A DNA stretch of 64,000 nucleotides, taken from the NCBI GenBank assembly GCA_963922205.1, contig CAWUHX010000206.1, positions 558,001 through 622,000 of the forward strand, read 5' to 3'. This document shows, piece after piece, positions 24,137 through 35,256 of this stretch. The position numbers and the translations under genes were made by a program. How positions within the stretch are numbered: the stretch's first letter is position 1; each line of letters begins with the position of its first letter. This stretch comes from Romanomermis culicivorax (Eukaryota; Nematoda; Enoplea; Mermithida; Mermithidae). Below the pieces are notes generated by a model. It saw only the letters and a list, made by a program, of their open reading frames with translations, made no database searches and was not told the DNA's origin.

Positions 24137-25080
24137 AAAGTGGGGTAACTTTGGCTACAGGGCAACTTTGGTTAATTTTGCTTGAAACGTCGCCGAATTT
24201 TTCCACAGTGAGATATGCAGATACAACTTGGCACACTAATGTCTGAGTAATCAGTACATGTTACTGTGGAAGGAAATTGAAATCCAAGTAAAATTGAGAA
24301 ATTTGTGGGTCCACAAAGTTGTCATTTTTTTACGAAAATTTTTAAATTGAAAAAAATTTGGGTTTCACTCATCCGCTGGCCTCAAAACTTTCACCAACAA
24401 TTTTAGAGAATTTCTCCTTTCTGTTCCATATAAAAAAATAACTACCCGTTTCAGAGAAAAAAAATCGGTCCAAAAGCAGGAAATTTCGGCCAGTTGGCGA
24501 GAAACTTTAGTCAGAGCGGGTAACTTTGGTCACATTATATTTTGGCGGTAACTTTGGTCGAATTGAACTTTTTGCACCACGGTTTTTTCTCTTTAAAATA
24601 ATTCAATCTTACTTCTTTTTCAGACAAATTAGTTTATCCTGTATATACTTTTTATTGATTACGTACTTCACAATATGGTCAGGTGCTACGAGAGAAAGCC
24701 AGATGCACACAAACACCTGACAAATTACTCAACAGAAGATCTGGAAAAGGCCATTGAGGCTTTTTGAAACAGGTCAAAAATTAGAGCAGCAGATCGAGTT
24801 TACAATATTCCATATGGAACGTTACAAAACAAAGTAAACACAAGACAGTTAGGAAGGATTGGTCGTAAAACATACCTTACGGTGGCTGAAGAAATTCTAC
24901 TTGTCACACTGGTCGAATCCATTGCCATCGTAGGCCTTCCATTCAAAAAAGATTGTCTTATCACTATAATCGAAACTATCTACACGAAAACAAGCTGAAA
25001 CTGTTCAAGGCAAAGAAGACTGCTGGACGCAAGTGGCTTCCTACAGTCCTCTTCGCAAAGACTGTAGGATGTAATTTATA
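24137..25080 (+). pseudogene. Pogo/Jerky-type transposon remnant with psq HTH
   Basis: The frame from ATG 24675 encodes the N-terminal DNA-binding part of a pogo-like (Tigger/Jerky) transposase: EDLEKAIEAF, then a TGA, then IRAADRVYNIPYGTLQNKV, the psq-type helix-turn-helix, followed by TVAEEILLVTLVE and a GLPFKKD block that opens the second (CENPB-type) domain. A stop near 25000 ends it. Upstream, at 24137-24560, repeated GGTAACTTTGG motifs resemble the termini and subterminal repeats of such elements. No DDE catalytic domain remains. Confidence 0.7.
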
Positions 25081-25429
25081 TGCAATTAAATACTAAATTA
25101 ATGCCGATAACAACAAATGTACTATGACAAAATTTATCGGCGTTGTCTTTGCAGTCATCGGCTTTGAGGTTTGAAAGTATGTATTTTTGTTACAAAATTT
25201 ACAGAAGAATGATATATAAAATTTTCACGAATGCCCACATTGTCGATGCTGGTGATTAACGAGGTTACACTATCAAGACAACCAGCAATGTCATCAAGTA
25301 TCTTTAGACAGTACATCTGAAAGAAATGAGCCGAAAAATTCCAGGAAACGACTTTGTCATGAGCTTGGCCAGACTTTGACGGAACCGAAAGTTCTTGCTC
25401 AACTGAAAGAATTCAAAGAAGCGGAAAAG

Positions 25430-25467
25430 TTGTGCCAATTGGCACAAATGTCCGTGCACAAAAAAAC
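25430..25467 (-). repeat. TTGTGCC-family terminus (solo)
   Basis: The palindrome TTGTGCCAATTGGCACAA (25430-25447) is followed by TGTCCGTGCACAAAAAAACG and then CTG, which is the left terminus of the TTGTGCC family in inverse orientation. Its partner end was not found nearby. Confidence 0.65.
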
Positions 25468-25750
25468 GCTGGTCCTTGGATTAGTGGGTACTTATCCAGT
25501 TTGGTCCACCTAGTACCTTGGCGTCAACCGCTGGCGTCTACAATAAGACAGCTGACGATTCCTGTTAAACAGAAATGCGAACCTACTGTTCATATTTCCA
25601 TTCGAGCATCCCCAATCCAATTCAACAATCGACAAAGATCAGAGACACCAAGGAAGCGGAGCCGGCGGCGTGAGCCGAGGCACAGAGGGTGCTAGCGCAG
25701 CGCTGTGCCCTTCGGGCGCATCGCATCGCTAAGCCCATAAGCCTAAGATT

Positions 25751-26761
25751 CACTGTTTTTTCCCCCAAATCGTGCTTTTTGGGGAAAAAAAATTCAGGAA
25801 GGGGAAAAAAATTTTGGGTTCTTTCCCCATTTGGGGAAGAAAATTTTGGGGATCGGACACAGAAAAGACGCATTTTGGTGCATTTTAGAAGGTCATAATC
25901 TCAAAATTTTCCGGCGCTTCGCGCCGATTATAGCTTTAATAATCATTATTATGCATTACTTAGCTCAGGCGCGGCTTTTAGCACGTCTACCTTCATTTAT
26001 CATATAATCTATAATAGTTTTCATCATCTTGATGAACGTATTATCTCATGTTTTCATTGGTCATCTTCAATATTTTATCATGATATTTAATGAAGATTCA
26101 CATTTTTTCCTTTTGAGAAAGATCAATACGTCAAGTCTCTAAGCTTTTTGATGCGATTATTACTTTTCTAACGTAAAATCAATTCAAACGCTTCATGGAA
26201 ATATCTTTGGGAAATTTATACTCTGCTTACTCATATATTTTCGACCAAGTAAGAGAGTTTACAAATAAATTATACTGGTTTTAAAATTTTTCAAGTAAAA
26301 TTCTAGAAATTACGACTTTTGAACACAAAATTCAAATCTAATTCTTGAAATAAATGTTCGGAAAATTGATTTTCCAGCGTCGCAGAATATCAATACCCAA
26401 AAAATTTTTCCGGCGCTTCGCGCCGGAAAGATTAACATTCATTTTGGGTTCTCACTTGTCATCATAGAGAACTTAACCATCGATTTCTCATGTAATTCTC
26501 AAAGTCGTTATGCTCCTGGATACTTTGCTTGAAAATTTGTTCCAATGTTTCTACATTAAATCTTGAACTCGAAAATTTCAATTTTTTCCTCAATTTTAAT
26601 GAATTAACGGGTCTAAAAACACCAGGAGGCTTGAAAAGGCTCAAAAACACCTAAATAAAGCGTCTGTGAGCATTTTTAAGCGACGACTCCGGGAAAATGG
26701 GGAAAAAAATTTTGACCCCTTTCCCCATTTGGGGAAAAGGCCCGGGGGAAAAAAAACAGTG
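25751..26761 (+). mobile_element. CACTG-family TIR element, intact ends
   Basis: The 1011-bp element begins CACTGTTTTTTCCCCC and ends with the inverse GGGGGAAAAAAAACAGTG. It is flanked by a perfect 8-bp duplication CTAAGATT (25743-25750 and 26762-26769). Inside are two GC-rich hairpins CCGGCGCTTCGCGCC (near 25912 and 26410) and no coding frame of note. TIRs with 8-bp duplications suggest a non-autonomous hAT-like element. It matches the 51235-52218 copy, which is in the opposite orientation. Confidence 0.9.
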
Positions 26762-28097
26762 CTAAGATTGTGTAAGCAAATTAATGCTTTTTCTGATGTA
26801 CACAGGATAGCTGCTCAATTACTTTAGACGCCAACGGTTGATGCCATACCTGTAAGACCTCCGACCAGTTGGGTGGGGGGGGGGGGTAGAAAAAAGTCGA
26901 AATTTTTCCCAAAAAATGAAAAAAACATACACTTTTTTGAAAATTTTTTCAATTTTTTCCAAACTGGGGGGGGGGGGTAAATGATTTTGGGTACAGGGTT
27001 GGCCAAGTTGGGGGGTGGTCCCCCCCAACCCCCCGCCAAGTCTAGGTATAGTTGATGCTGCGCCAGGTGGACCAAAGTGGATAAGTGCCGATTAGTGTCT
27101 AAATTCTATGTTTGACGAAAAGTATGTAAATTTCATTAGGGAATTGTGATGTATAAATACAATGATATTGTTGAAAACTTTTTTCTAAAAATAATTTAGG
27201 GGGGAACTCCCCCCTTCCCCTACGTGCCTGCAAAAAAACACTCTGGGCAAAGTTCGTGGTTCGCCGAATGGGACGCAGTTCCCATAGTACAATAAGCGTG
27301 ATACTGAAAATACATACCATAATAGTCTAAACAACTTGTTGAACGATACTGTATCTGTATCATTACGATGCGTCATTCCGACGATGCACGTAATGCTTCT
27401 CCTGTGACCGAAATTTTGAATAAGTTATGATGAGATCAGGAACATCGTTTAGTTACTATGTTACACGTTGAAGACAGATTTACTGTGATTGGCTGGAAAA
27501 CAGCCAGCCGGTTCCATGAATATTGCTCTCCGACCGAGAGCTGGTTTAGAGCAGGGACAGAGCCAGTTTTTTGGCTCTACTAAGACGAGAGACGGCTCTG
27601 AGTTGGCTCTGGAAATCCGTTCCACAAATGTGCTCGTGAGCTTGCTCACGAGAGCCAAAAAGAGAGCACGATTAGAGCAAAAAGAGAGACAGCGCTGTGA
27701 TAAAAATTTAAGTACTTACGTCATTTTTGACACTAGCGCTTCCCTGATATAGTTTTTATTTCTTTGATTGGTTTATAGCAATTTTTGCGTGCGTTTCCAG
27801 GGTTCATACACAACCTGGAAAACACAGGGAATTTTTTTCAGGTCTGGAAAACCTGGAAAACACGGAATTTTGTGGAAAAATCAATATTTTGTGTTGAAAA
27901 GTAGAGGAAAATCGTCAAATTTTTTCGTAGCGCTGCGGCAAGTTTTCTTATTCAACTATGCACATTGAAAGTGACATTGCTTAAAATCATCGAGTATTTG
28001 AGATCGTTTTTTTAGTTTTTCAACTTCAACTTTTAATTTAGGCTTATAAAATTATTATGTCAAAATCAACGTTTTCAATTGGATTGTAAGGGTAGTA

Positions 28098-29188
28098 GGG
28101 TAAATGGCCTAACATGGAACAAGGTCGAAGTCGGAACAAACTTCGCTTGAACTAAATTTGCGGAGCACCTGTTCATCAAATTTTAAACGGTCAAATCTAT
28201 CAAAATAAAGCAGGTTTCAATCTTTTGATTAATGTTTTCGCCAGTACAAAATACTGTGTCTGAGAAAGAGAAAAATACGTTTCAAATTTCGAACAAAAAT
28301 TTTTCCAGTTTTTAGTAGCTCAAAACTTCGGCTTGGCTGGCCCGATTTCCTTGAAATTTCGATTTGGGACATTATTTGTCATCCTTTTTCGAAATATAAA
28401 AGATTTTTTGGTTGATTCTTAATGAAACATTGATTTCTGAAAATCGTCCTTTTTGTCTAAGATGGAACAAGCGCCTGTTCCATGTTAGACCTACACAAAG
28501 TTATACGAGATTTTCATTTTTAAGATATGCCACCTAAAAAAAACCGTGTTTACCAGGGTTTCGAACCTTCAAAATTACCTGCACTTCAAAATTACCTTCA
28601 AAATTACCTATGCTTTATAATGTGTTCCATCTAAAATATCATGATGTCTAACATGGAACATTTTAGAAATTATATATAAGTTTTGTGGATTGTCGAAAAC
28701 GCCTGTTTTTGAACTTAAATAAGAAAATAGGCTACTATTTTCAATTAGAAACTTCAAATTAGTGATTTGAACTATTTTCCATCATCTTATTAAGAAAAAA
28801 GCAAGCATTGTTCAGCATAATAATAAAACTGTAATGTCCGTTTCAGAATGTCAAGTTCATTATGTTTCAACGCTTCAAATTTGAAAGAAACAAGTTTCTC
28901 AACACGTTAATAAAGGTTTCAACTGCAAGAAATTATTAGTTACTGTCGAATTTTAATATTTTCTCCTCGTTCCATCTTAGACCCGACTCGGGTCTAAGAT
29001 GGAACACTGACCAGGTTTTAAAAAAATGCCCACTGCTGCTAAGAAACGCAACAGTGAGCATCAATTTTTTTTTATTTAATGCATAGATGAACTATCTATC
29101 ATTTGCCAAAGTTCCAATTCCAACAGATTTATGATGATCGAACATTTGATGATTTTCTGAAGTGTGTTCCATCTTAGCCCATTTACCC
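28098..29188. mobile_element. MITE with GGGTAAATGG termini and TA target
   Basis: The left end GGGTAAATGGCCTAACATGG is matched by the inverted right end CCATCTTAGCCCATTTACCC. Both ends abut TA (28096-28097 and 29189-29190), as for Tc1/mariner-type insertions. The phrase ATGGAAC or its complement is spaced along the element, at 28114, 28463, 28487, 28622, 28656, 28970, 29001 and 29165. It contains no transposase frame. It lies inside the 27798-31299 element. Confidence 0.75.
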
Positions 29189-29381
29189 TATTCGAGAAAA
29201 CATCAAACTCCTCATTTATGCCAGAAAATTGGAGACTAATCAACAAAATGTTTTCGGTTATATATAGCATTCATATTTGCGAGCGAAAAAAATCGAGTCT
29301 GGTCAGGGTTTTTTTAGGTCAATTAGGAGCCTTGACTTCTAAAAATTCTGATTGACTCCTGAAAATTTGGGGGCACAAGCC

Positions 29382-29829
29382 CATACATGTAATTGGGGGG
29401 GGGAAGTGCTATGGGAACCCCCCCCCCCAGAAAGCGTCGACCATATGGCTAGCCATTGGGCGATCCCCCCCCCCCAGGATTTCCAATCCTATGGCTAGCC
29501 ATATGGTAGCCCTAGGGACACCCATAGTTTTAGTCGGAAAAATACTGAAAAATGTCATTTTTTCCATGAAAAATGCCAATTTTTGAACAAAGAATGGTCA
29601 AAAACGTCAATTTTCTCGGCGCTTCGCGCCATAAGTTTATAATTTATCATTTTTTAGACAAAAATTACTAGTTTTTAAACCGTTTTTTCGGACATTTTTC
29701 ATGGAAAAAATCGAATTTTTTCCTTCAGGGATCCCTCCCCCCAAAATTTTGGGAATTACTGACCCCCGGCCCCAAAAAAGTGCTCCAACCCCCCCCCCCC
29801 CCAGACCTCGGAGCTCCGTTACATGTATG
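29382..29829 (+). mobile_element. Short TIR element, CATACATGTAA family, copy 2
   Basis: The 448-bp element runs from CATACATGTAATTGGGG to TCCGTTACATGTATG and has a perfect 8-bp duplication CACAAGCC (29374-29381 and 29830-29837). It contains long G and C runs, the ATATGGCTAGCCAT palindromes (29443 and 29493) and a CGGCGCTTCGCGCC hairpin (about 29618). It is non-coding. It sits inside the 27798-31299 element. Confidence 0.9.
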
Positions 29830-30394
29830 CACAAGCCAACATGGCTTATAAAAATTAGAGCCTAACGACCCTTTTGATTGGGTGAGTTTCCTGTCCAGAG
29901 ATGCATTCTTATGCGTTTTTAACAAAACATATCGAAAATTATCCGGCGCTTCGCGCCGGATTTCAAATCACTTATGATTCTTGTTATCATTTCTGTTGTG
30001 CGGTTGGAAAATGTCGCCCTAGCTTACGTTGACTTATAGCTTTTAAACATCAGCATGTTATGGATGAATGTTTGACCTTGTATTGTTTTTTTTCACATAT
30101 TTGACTAAAACCTAGATTTTTCTAGATTATTTCCACAAAATCGTTTTGTGGTTCTTTAGAATTTTTGACTTTCGTGAAGATAACTTTTTGCATTTGGAAA
30201 ATGATTAAGCATGGGACAATAGCAGAGGTTCTTCTGTCTGAAAAAGTCATTCAATTCATTGCTGCTTGCCTAATTTTTGAATTTTAGTTTGCCTGACTGA
30301 AAACATGTTGAATTCACTGAAAAATTAGACTTTTCAGGCAGGAAATAGATATTAAAAATAGTCATTATCCAACGATATATAATATGAAACGTGA

Positions 30395-30798
30395 CCGGAC
30401 ATTAGAGTGCAGGAACATTAGAGTGCGCACATTAGAGCGCAGGGCAATAAGGCGCAGGGACATTAGAGCGCAGGGACACTAGAGCGCGGAAACATTAGAG
30501 CGCGGAAACATTAGAGCGCTGGACAATAGAGCACAGAGACATTAGACCGCAGGACAATAGAGCGCAGGAACATTAGAGCGCAGGACAATAGAGCGTCCTC
30601 GCTCTAACGTCTGTGCTCTATTGTCCTGGGCTCTAACGTCCGTGCTCTATTGTCCTTGGGCTCTATTATCCTTGCCCTGTATTGTCCTGCGCTCTAATGT
30701 CCCTGTGCTATATTGTCCCACGCTCTAATGTCTTTGCGCTCTATTGTCCTGCGCTCTAATGTCTCTGCGCTCTATTGTCCCGCGCTCTAATGTCCCGG
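30395..30798. repeat. Foldback of inverted tandem arrays (ACATTAGAGCGCAGG unit)
   Basis: The left half is about thirteen head-to-tail copies of a roughly 15-base unit (ACATTAGAGCGCAGG or ACAATAGAGCGCAGG). The right half is the same kind of array in inverse orientation (GCGCTCTAATGTCC, GCTCTATTGTCC). The arms meet near 30597, and the outer ends CCGGACATTAG and CTAATGTCCCGG pair. A transcript would fold into one hairpin of about 200 base pairs. The only long frame, 30744-30941 on the plus strand, is a by-product of the repeat. It lies within the 27798-31299 element, close to sequence that elsewhere precedes a GGCGC hairpin. Confidence 0.9.
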
Positions 30799-31432
30799 TA
30801 CCAATATCAAAATCCAAATTTTTTCCGATGCTCTGCACCATGTTAATTACCCATATCCGAGTCCGAAGTAAAATATCTATCACACTTTTTTATGGTTTAT
30901 ATGTTGGGTTTATATATATCATAAATAATTATGATTGGTAAATTACTGGCTCTAACGTTAGAAAAATGTTATAATGCTTCCACCAATCAAATGGTGAAAA
31001 GATCACGATAGATGATCGGTAGCTGCATAAGAATGATTTGAAAAATTAATTTTCCGACGTTTTAGAGGCCTCGGAATCAAAATTTTTCGGCGCTAGGTTG
31101 CGCAATAATTTGAAATAAATTTTTTGATTCAGTACTCTATTTTTGATGATACTTTAGCTCACACATGTTTCTATTATTCAGTGTTTTTCTTCAGGATAGT
31201 ATATTTCATCATTATAAAAACCTGGAAAAATTTCATTTGTCAACCTGGAAAACCTGGAAAACACAGGGAATTTTTTTCTCTAACTTTGTATGAACCCTGG
31301 TTTCTGTGTTTACTTTTGAACACTTTCTTGGAACCGGCTGCAGAAAGCATTGCAGAGCGAGATCTGTCATCAATTTGATTGGTCAAAATCGAAAAGATTT
31401 ATTGATTTTTTTAGTTGTTCTGGCAAAGTTTC

Positions 31433-31484
31433 TGGCTTAGGCTTATTCTTAGACTTAGGCTTAGGTTTACGCCTGGGCTTAGGC
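31433..31484. repeat. TTAGGC-like tract
   Basis: A degenerate hexamer array (GGCTTAGGCTTATTCTTAGAC, TTAGGCTTAGG and similar) ends exactly where the TTGTGCC-family element at 31485 begins. The array resumes at 32601 in the same orientation. Confidence 0.8.
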
Positions 31485-32600
31485 CAGTGTCTTTTTTTGT
31501 GCGCGGACATTTGTGCCAATTGGCACAAAGGGCCAAAAAAGTTGTATCCCAATAATTTGATAAAATTAAGGTACTTTTACCGCACTAATTTGCATAAAAA
31601 TCTTGCCTTATCTTTTTTTTATCCACGTCAGTGAGATAAGAAAAACTGATCGAGAAAATGGTTTATACGATTCGAAAAGAAATAGAATTTTGCGACAATT
31701 CGGCATTTTTATGGAATTTGTCGAGAAATTTATATTTTACTTTAATTTTTTCGGCTGTCTTCCTAACAACGATGTAAAAAATTAACTTAAGGATGTACAT
31801 AATTGCTTTCTCCTAAAGGAAACTGATCAAACAAAAGTTGCATAAATGTTTGGTCGAAAAATTGTGCCAACAATGTCAATTTTTCTATGCGAATCGAACA
31901 CAAAGATAGAAATTTCGGTTACCAGTAAGACCACTGAATAGACAGAGGAAGTTCAATATTTCTATTCATTCATCGGTAATTGGACAAGCTATAGCTGCAG
32001 TAATACAAATATATAATTCGAAGGTAAATCGCTCGTATTTGAGGCATATAAAAGTAGTTAAATAGTTACTCATTGTCTCGGCGCGGAGAAAATTTTGTAC
32101 TTTCAGGCCCTAAAATCACTAAAAATCAAGGAAACTTACGTAGGCCTCGACCAGCAAAAATACTTGTGCCAATTGGCACAAACGCTCAAAATTTTTTCTG
32201 CCATTCCAAATTTGGAATTTTTACGGATGGCGGTGGCCACGCCGAAATTTCTCTAATGCCGATTTTTGGGGGTTTTCATGGTGAAGGGAAGAAAGAACAA
32301 ATGAAATTATGCATGGGAAAAGCGCCAAAATTTGGAAGAGCCTCAACAGCGCTGCGCTCTTGGGGCGCAGCTGCTGTACCCTAAGCCTAAGCCTAAGGAA
32401 AATTTTTTAGGAAAAATAAACTCAAATTAGATTTCCAAATTCGTTGACTTCCGACAATAAAGCGCGTCCCTAATCAGCGTTTTTTTTGTGCCAAAACATG
32501 GTTTTTGGCACAAAAAAATTTGCGGCGGGCAACTGCCATCCGTAATTTACCCCCAAATTTTTTGTGCCAAAAACCATGTTTTGGCACAAAAAAAACACTG
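31485..32600 (+). mobile_element. TTGTGCC-palindrome element inserted in a TTAGGC tract
   Basis: It starts CAGTGTCTTTTTTTGTGC and ends GGCACAAAAAAAACACTG. The palindrome TTGTGCCAATTGGCACAA occurs at 31511-31528 and 32164-32181. The flanks are GCTTAGGC (31477-31484) and GCTCAGGC (32601-32608), an 8-bp duplication with one mismatch. The right third carries extra sequence, including GCCTAA repeats at 32382-32398 and a small palindromic unit (32480-32600) built from two copies of GTGCCAAAA(C/A)CATG facing each other. No transposase frame. Confidence 0.75.
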
Positions 32601-32603
32601 GCT

Positions 32604-32632
32604 CAGGCTTAGGTATAGGCTTGAGCTTAGGC
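32604..32632. repeat. TTAGGC-like tract, right part
   Basis: The sequence continues the degenerate hexamer array interrupted at 31485, reading CAGGCTTAGGTATAGGCTTG and further. Confidence 0.75.
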
Positions 32633-32755
32633 TTGGACTCACGGTTAAGAAGGAGTAGACTACAATTTTTGACCAATCAAATCGAAGGTATGAAATTTTT
32701 CAATTGATGACAGATCTCGCTCCGCAATGCTCTGTCTGGTAAACGTAGTTTAGAG

Positions 32756-34901
32756 AAGCGTTTTTTGTGCACAGAGACATTTGTGCCAATTGGCACAAAA
32801 GGCCAAAAAAATTTGTGCTAATGGCACAAAAAAAATTTTCTCACCAGAAACATACTGGAAACTACGGAAGATTTTAGGTCAAAAGTTTGATAGAAATTAT
32901 AACCTAATTAACGCAGTGTTTTTTTTTTGTGCCAACACATGGTTTTTGGCACAAAAAAAATATAGAATGACACAAAAAATTTTGGGCGTTTGTGCCAATT
33001 GGCACAAAATTTTTGACTGGTCAAACATTAAATTTCCTTGATTTTTAGACCTTTTAGGAGCATTAAAGGCAAAAAATTTTCGGCGCTACGCGCCGAATCA
33101 ATGAATATAATATTTCCTATTCGTATATTTGACCCGAATGCAAACGAGTTCTCTTTGATCAGTGTAATAGTATCGTTGCAGCAAACATTATAGGCTGTCA
33201 ATGACTGATGAATCAGAACTAATTCTGAATATTCTCTGTTCATCCAGTCAGATTCGGATTTAGAACTGAAATTCTTACTATTCGTGTTTGATTGATTCAA
33301 ATAGAAAAGTCGATAACGTTGGTCACGTAAATTCATCAGCAGAGAAATTAAAATTCGTTACAGCGTTGCTACAGTAACAATGAAATGAAAAAATATTTCG
33401 TATAATTTCATATATCTCAGCAAAGAAGCAACCAATTTCAGCGTACGATAGTGAATTTTGCATAATTATCTATTTTCTTCAACATAGCGTTGCGATATTC
33501 GAATATCACTCGCATTTATTCATTTCGGTGTCATGGTTTACTGTAGCCAAAAATTTCAAATTCCGCTGTGATAGTTACGAAGCTTTCCAGGGCGGGTTTT
33601 CTCACTTGGCGTGAATTAGATTACGTCTTACTGAACTCTATTACACGAAACTGAGATTTTCTGGTCGAAAAAAGAATAGTGATTCTAACTCTAACTTTGT
33701 TTTTTTCCGATGTGCAGTATTTTTAGAGCTATCTGCTTCGGAATACAAACTATTCAACTATATAGCCTGAATCGACGTGTGGTATACGATGTTTCGACCG
33801 AAAATTTACCCTATTCTCGACTTTATTTTCTCTAATCTTTACATTGTTGTTAGGAGGATAGATATTCGTAGTCGAAAATCTAATCAGTATAATGAGTTTC
33901 CTGAACAAATCTTATATTTAGATTTTATCAGCACTCCATTTCTTTTTGAGTCGTCGTGAACCATTTTCTTGTACAGTTTTTTCTTATCTCACTGACATGG
34001 TTAGCTGAAAAATAGGTTGGGTACGATTGCGTTTAATTTAAACGCAGCTTTGATTAAGCATATTTTTATCAAATTTTTGGCCATTAACTTTCCGCAGTTT
34101 TCAGTATGTTTCTGGTAGAAAAAAATTTTTGTGCCATTGGCACAAATTTTTTTGGCCTCTTGTGCCAATTGGCACAAATGTCCGTGCACAAAAAAAACGC
34201 TGAATTAACGCTATACGTTTAAACGCATTAATTTTTTGTAAAAATCGTGCACACCGAACCTTTTTTTCAGCTAACTACGTCAGTTAGTGAGATAAGAAAA
34301 AACTGTGCCAGGAAACAGTTTACGACTGGAAAAGAAATAGAATGCTGCAAGAATTTAAAGACTTAACTCCTTATAGATTTGTTTAAGAAGTTCATGTTGC
34401 AATCTAATTTTCGGCTGCGAATATTATTCCAACAACGATGTAAAAACTCCGGAGAAAATCAAGTCGAAAATTGTGTAAATTTCCGATCGAAACATTGTAC
34501 CAACAATATCGAATTTTTCACTTGAGTCAATTAGACACAAAAAACAAGGATTTTAGTTTTAAATCAGAAGCAACCGATTGGACAAACAGAGAAAATTTAA
34601 AATTTTCTATTCATCATCAGTCATTGACAACCTATAAAGTTTGCTGCGACGATACAAATACTATTCGAAGAGAATTTGATCGCGTTCGGCTGATGGAAAT
34701 ATTTCCTTTATTGACTAATGACTCGGCGCGGAGCGCCGATGAAAATTTGCGTTTTTAGCCTCTGAAACGTCTAAAATCGAGGAAATTTAATGTTGGATCA
34801 GTCAAAAAATTTGTGCCAATGGGCACAAACGCTCAAAATTCTTTGTGTCATTCCAAATTTTTTGTGTGCCAAAAACCATGTTTTGGCACAGAAAAACACT
34901 G
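32756..34901 (+). mobile_element. TTGTGCC-palindrome element, outer copy split by a sibling
   Basis: The left part (32756-32913) carries the start TTTTTTGTGCACAGAGACA and the palindrome at 32781-32798. The right part (34211-34901) carries the internal sequence, a CGGCGCGGAGCGCC hairpin (near 34727), a palindrome with one mismatch (34813) and the end AAAAACACTG. A sibling copy (32914-34202) interrupts it at AATTAACG. No clear target duplication surrounds the outer copy (5 of 8 positions agree). Confidence 0.75.
32914..34202 (-). mobile_element. TTGTGCC-palindrome element, intact inner copy
   Basis: The 1289-bp element starts CAGTGTTTTTTTTTTGTGCC and ends GTGCACAAAAAAAACGCTG. It is flanked by a perfect 8-bp duplication AATTAACG (32906-32913 and 34203-34210). 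The palindrome TTGTGCCAATTGGCACAA is at both ends (32990-33007 and 34160-34177), and a CGGCGCTACGCGCCG hairpin lies near 33080. It has no transposase frame and so must be mobilised in trans. It inserted into an older copy of its own family in the opposite orientation. Confidence 0.9.
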
Positions 34902-34904
34902 TTT

Positions 34905-35070
34905 TTGACCATTTTATGTTAAAAGATTGACATTTTTCATCAAAAAATTGACTTTTTTAAGTATTTTTCCGGCCAAAAGCATAGAGGTGCCTGTCACTAC
35001 CTTATGGCTAGCCCAATGACTGGCCATAAGGCCGACGATTTCTGGGGGGGGGGAGTTCCCATAACACATC
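34905..35070. repeat. CATACATGTAA-family fragment
   Basis: The sequence has the ATTTTTC..GACATTTTTCATC phrase, TTTTTCCGGCCAAAAGCATAG, the TTATGGCTAGCCCA half palindrome and a GGGGGGGGGG run, all in the inverse order of the 29382-29829 element. Both termini are missing. It ends about 190 bases before the SPCS1 start codon. Confidence 0.55.
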
Positions 35071-35256
35071 CTCCACTCCAACACCCCAAAGTTTCGAACT
35101 AAGGTGAAGTTATAAACGTTTCCAATTTCATTCTTGGAAGAAATTTTAAAAGTCATCTTCTCCACAAATCCAGTCTGACTCGAGTGTTTGTGTCCGCTGA
35201 ACGTCATGTATACATGATTTAGGGTTTTAGTTATATTCAATTTTCTATTTATAGAC

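Larger units (their letters stand above)
27798..31299. mobile_element. CAGGGTTCATACA-family element with nested insertions
   Basis: The left end CAGGGTTCATACACAACC is matched by the inverted right end TTTGTATGAACCCTG. Both ends are followed by repeats of the CCTGGAAAAC type (27815-27865 and 31218-31270). The flanks share only GTTTC (27793-27797 and 31300-31304), a 5-bp candidate duplication. At least three other elements have inserted (28098-29188, 29382-29829, 30395-30798). A smaller relative is at 42453-43312. Superfamily unresolved. Confidence 0.75.

Noticed and set aside
30395..30798. CRISPR-like array
   Set aside because: Units are contiguous without unique spacers, the array is inverted halfway, and the genome is eukaryotic.
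31433..32632. TTAGGC tracts as evidence for a nematode genome or an internal telomere
   Set aside because: The tracts are short, degenerate and always next to mobile elements, while the pyrophosphatase and PAN/ZP genes look insect-like.
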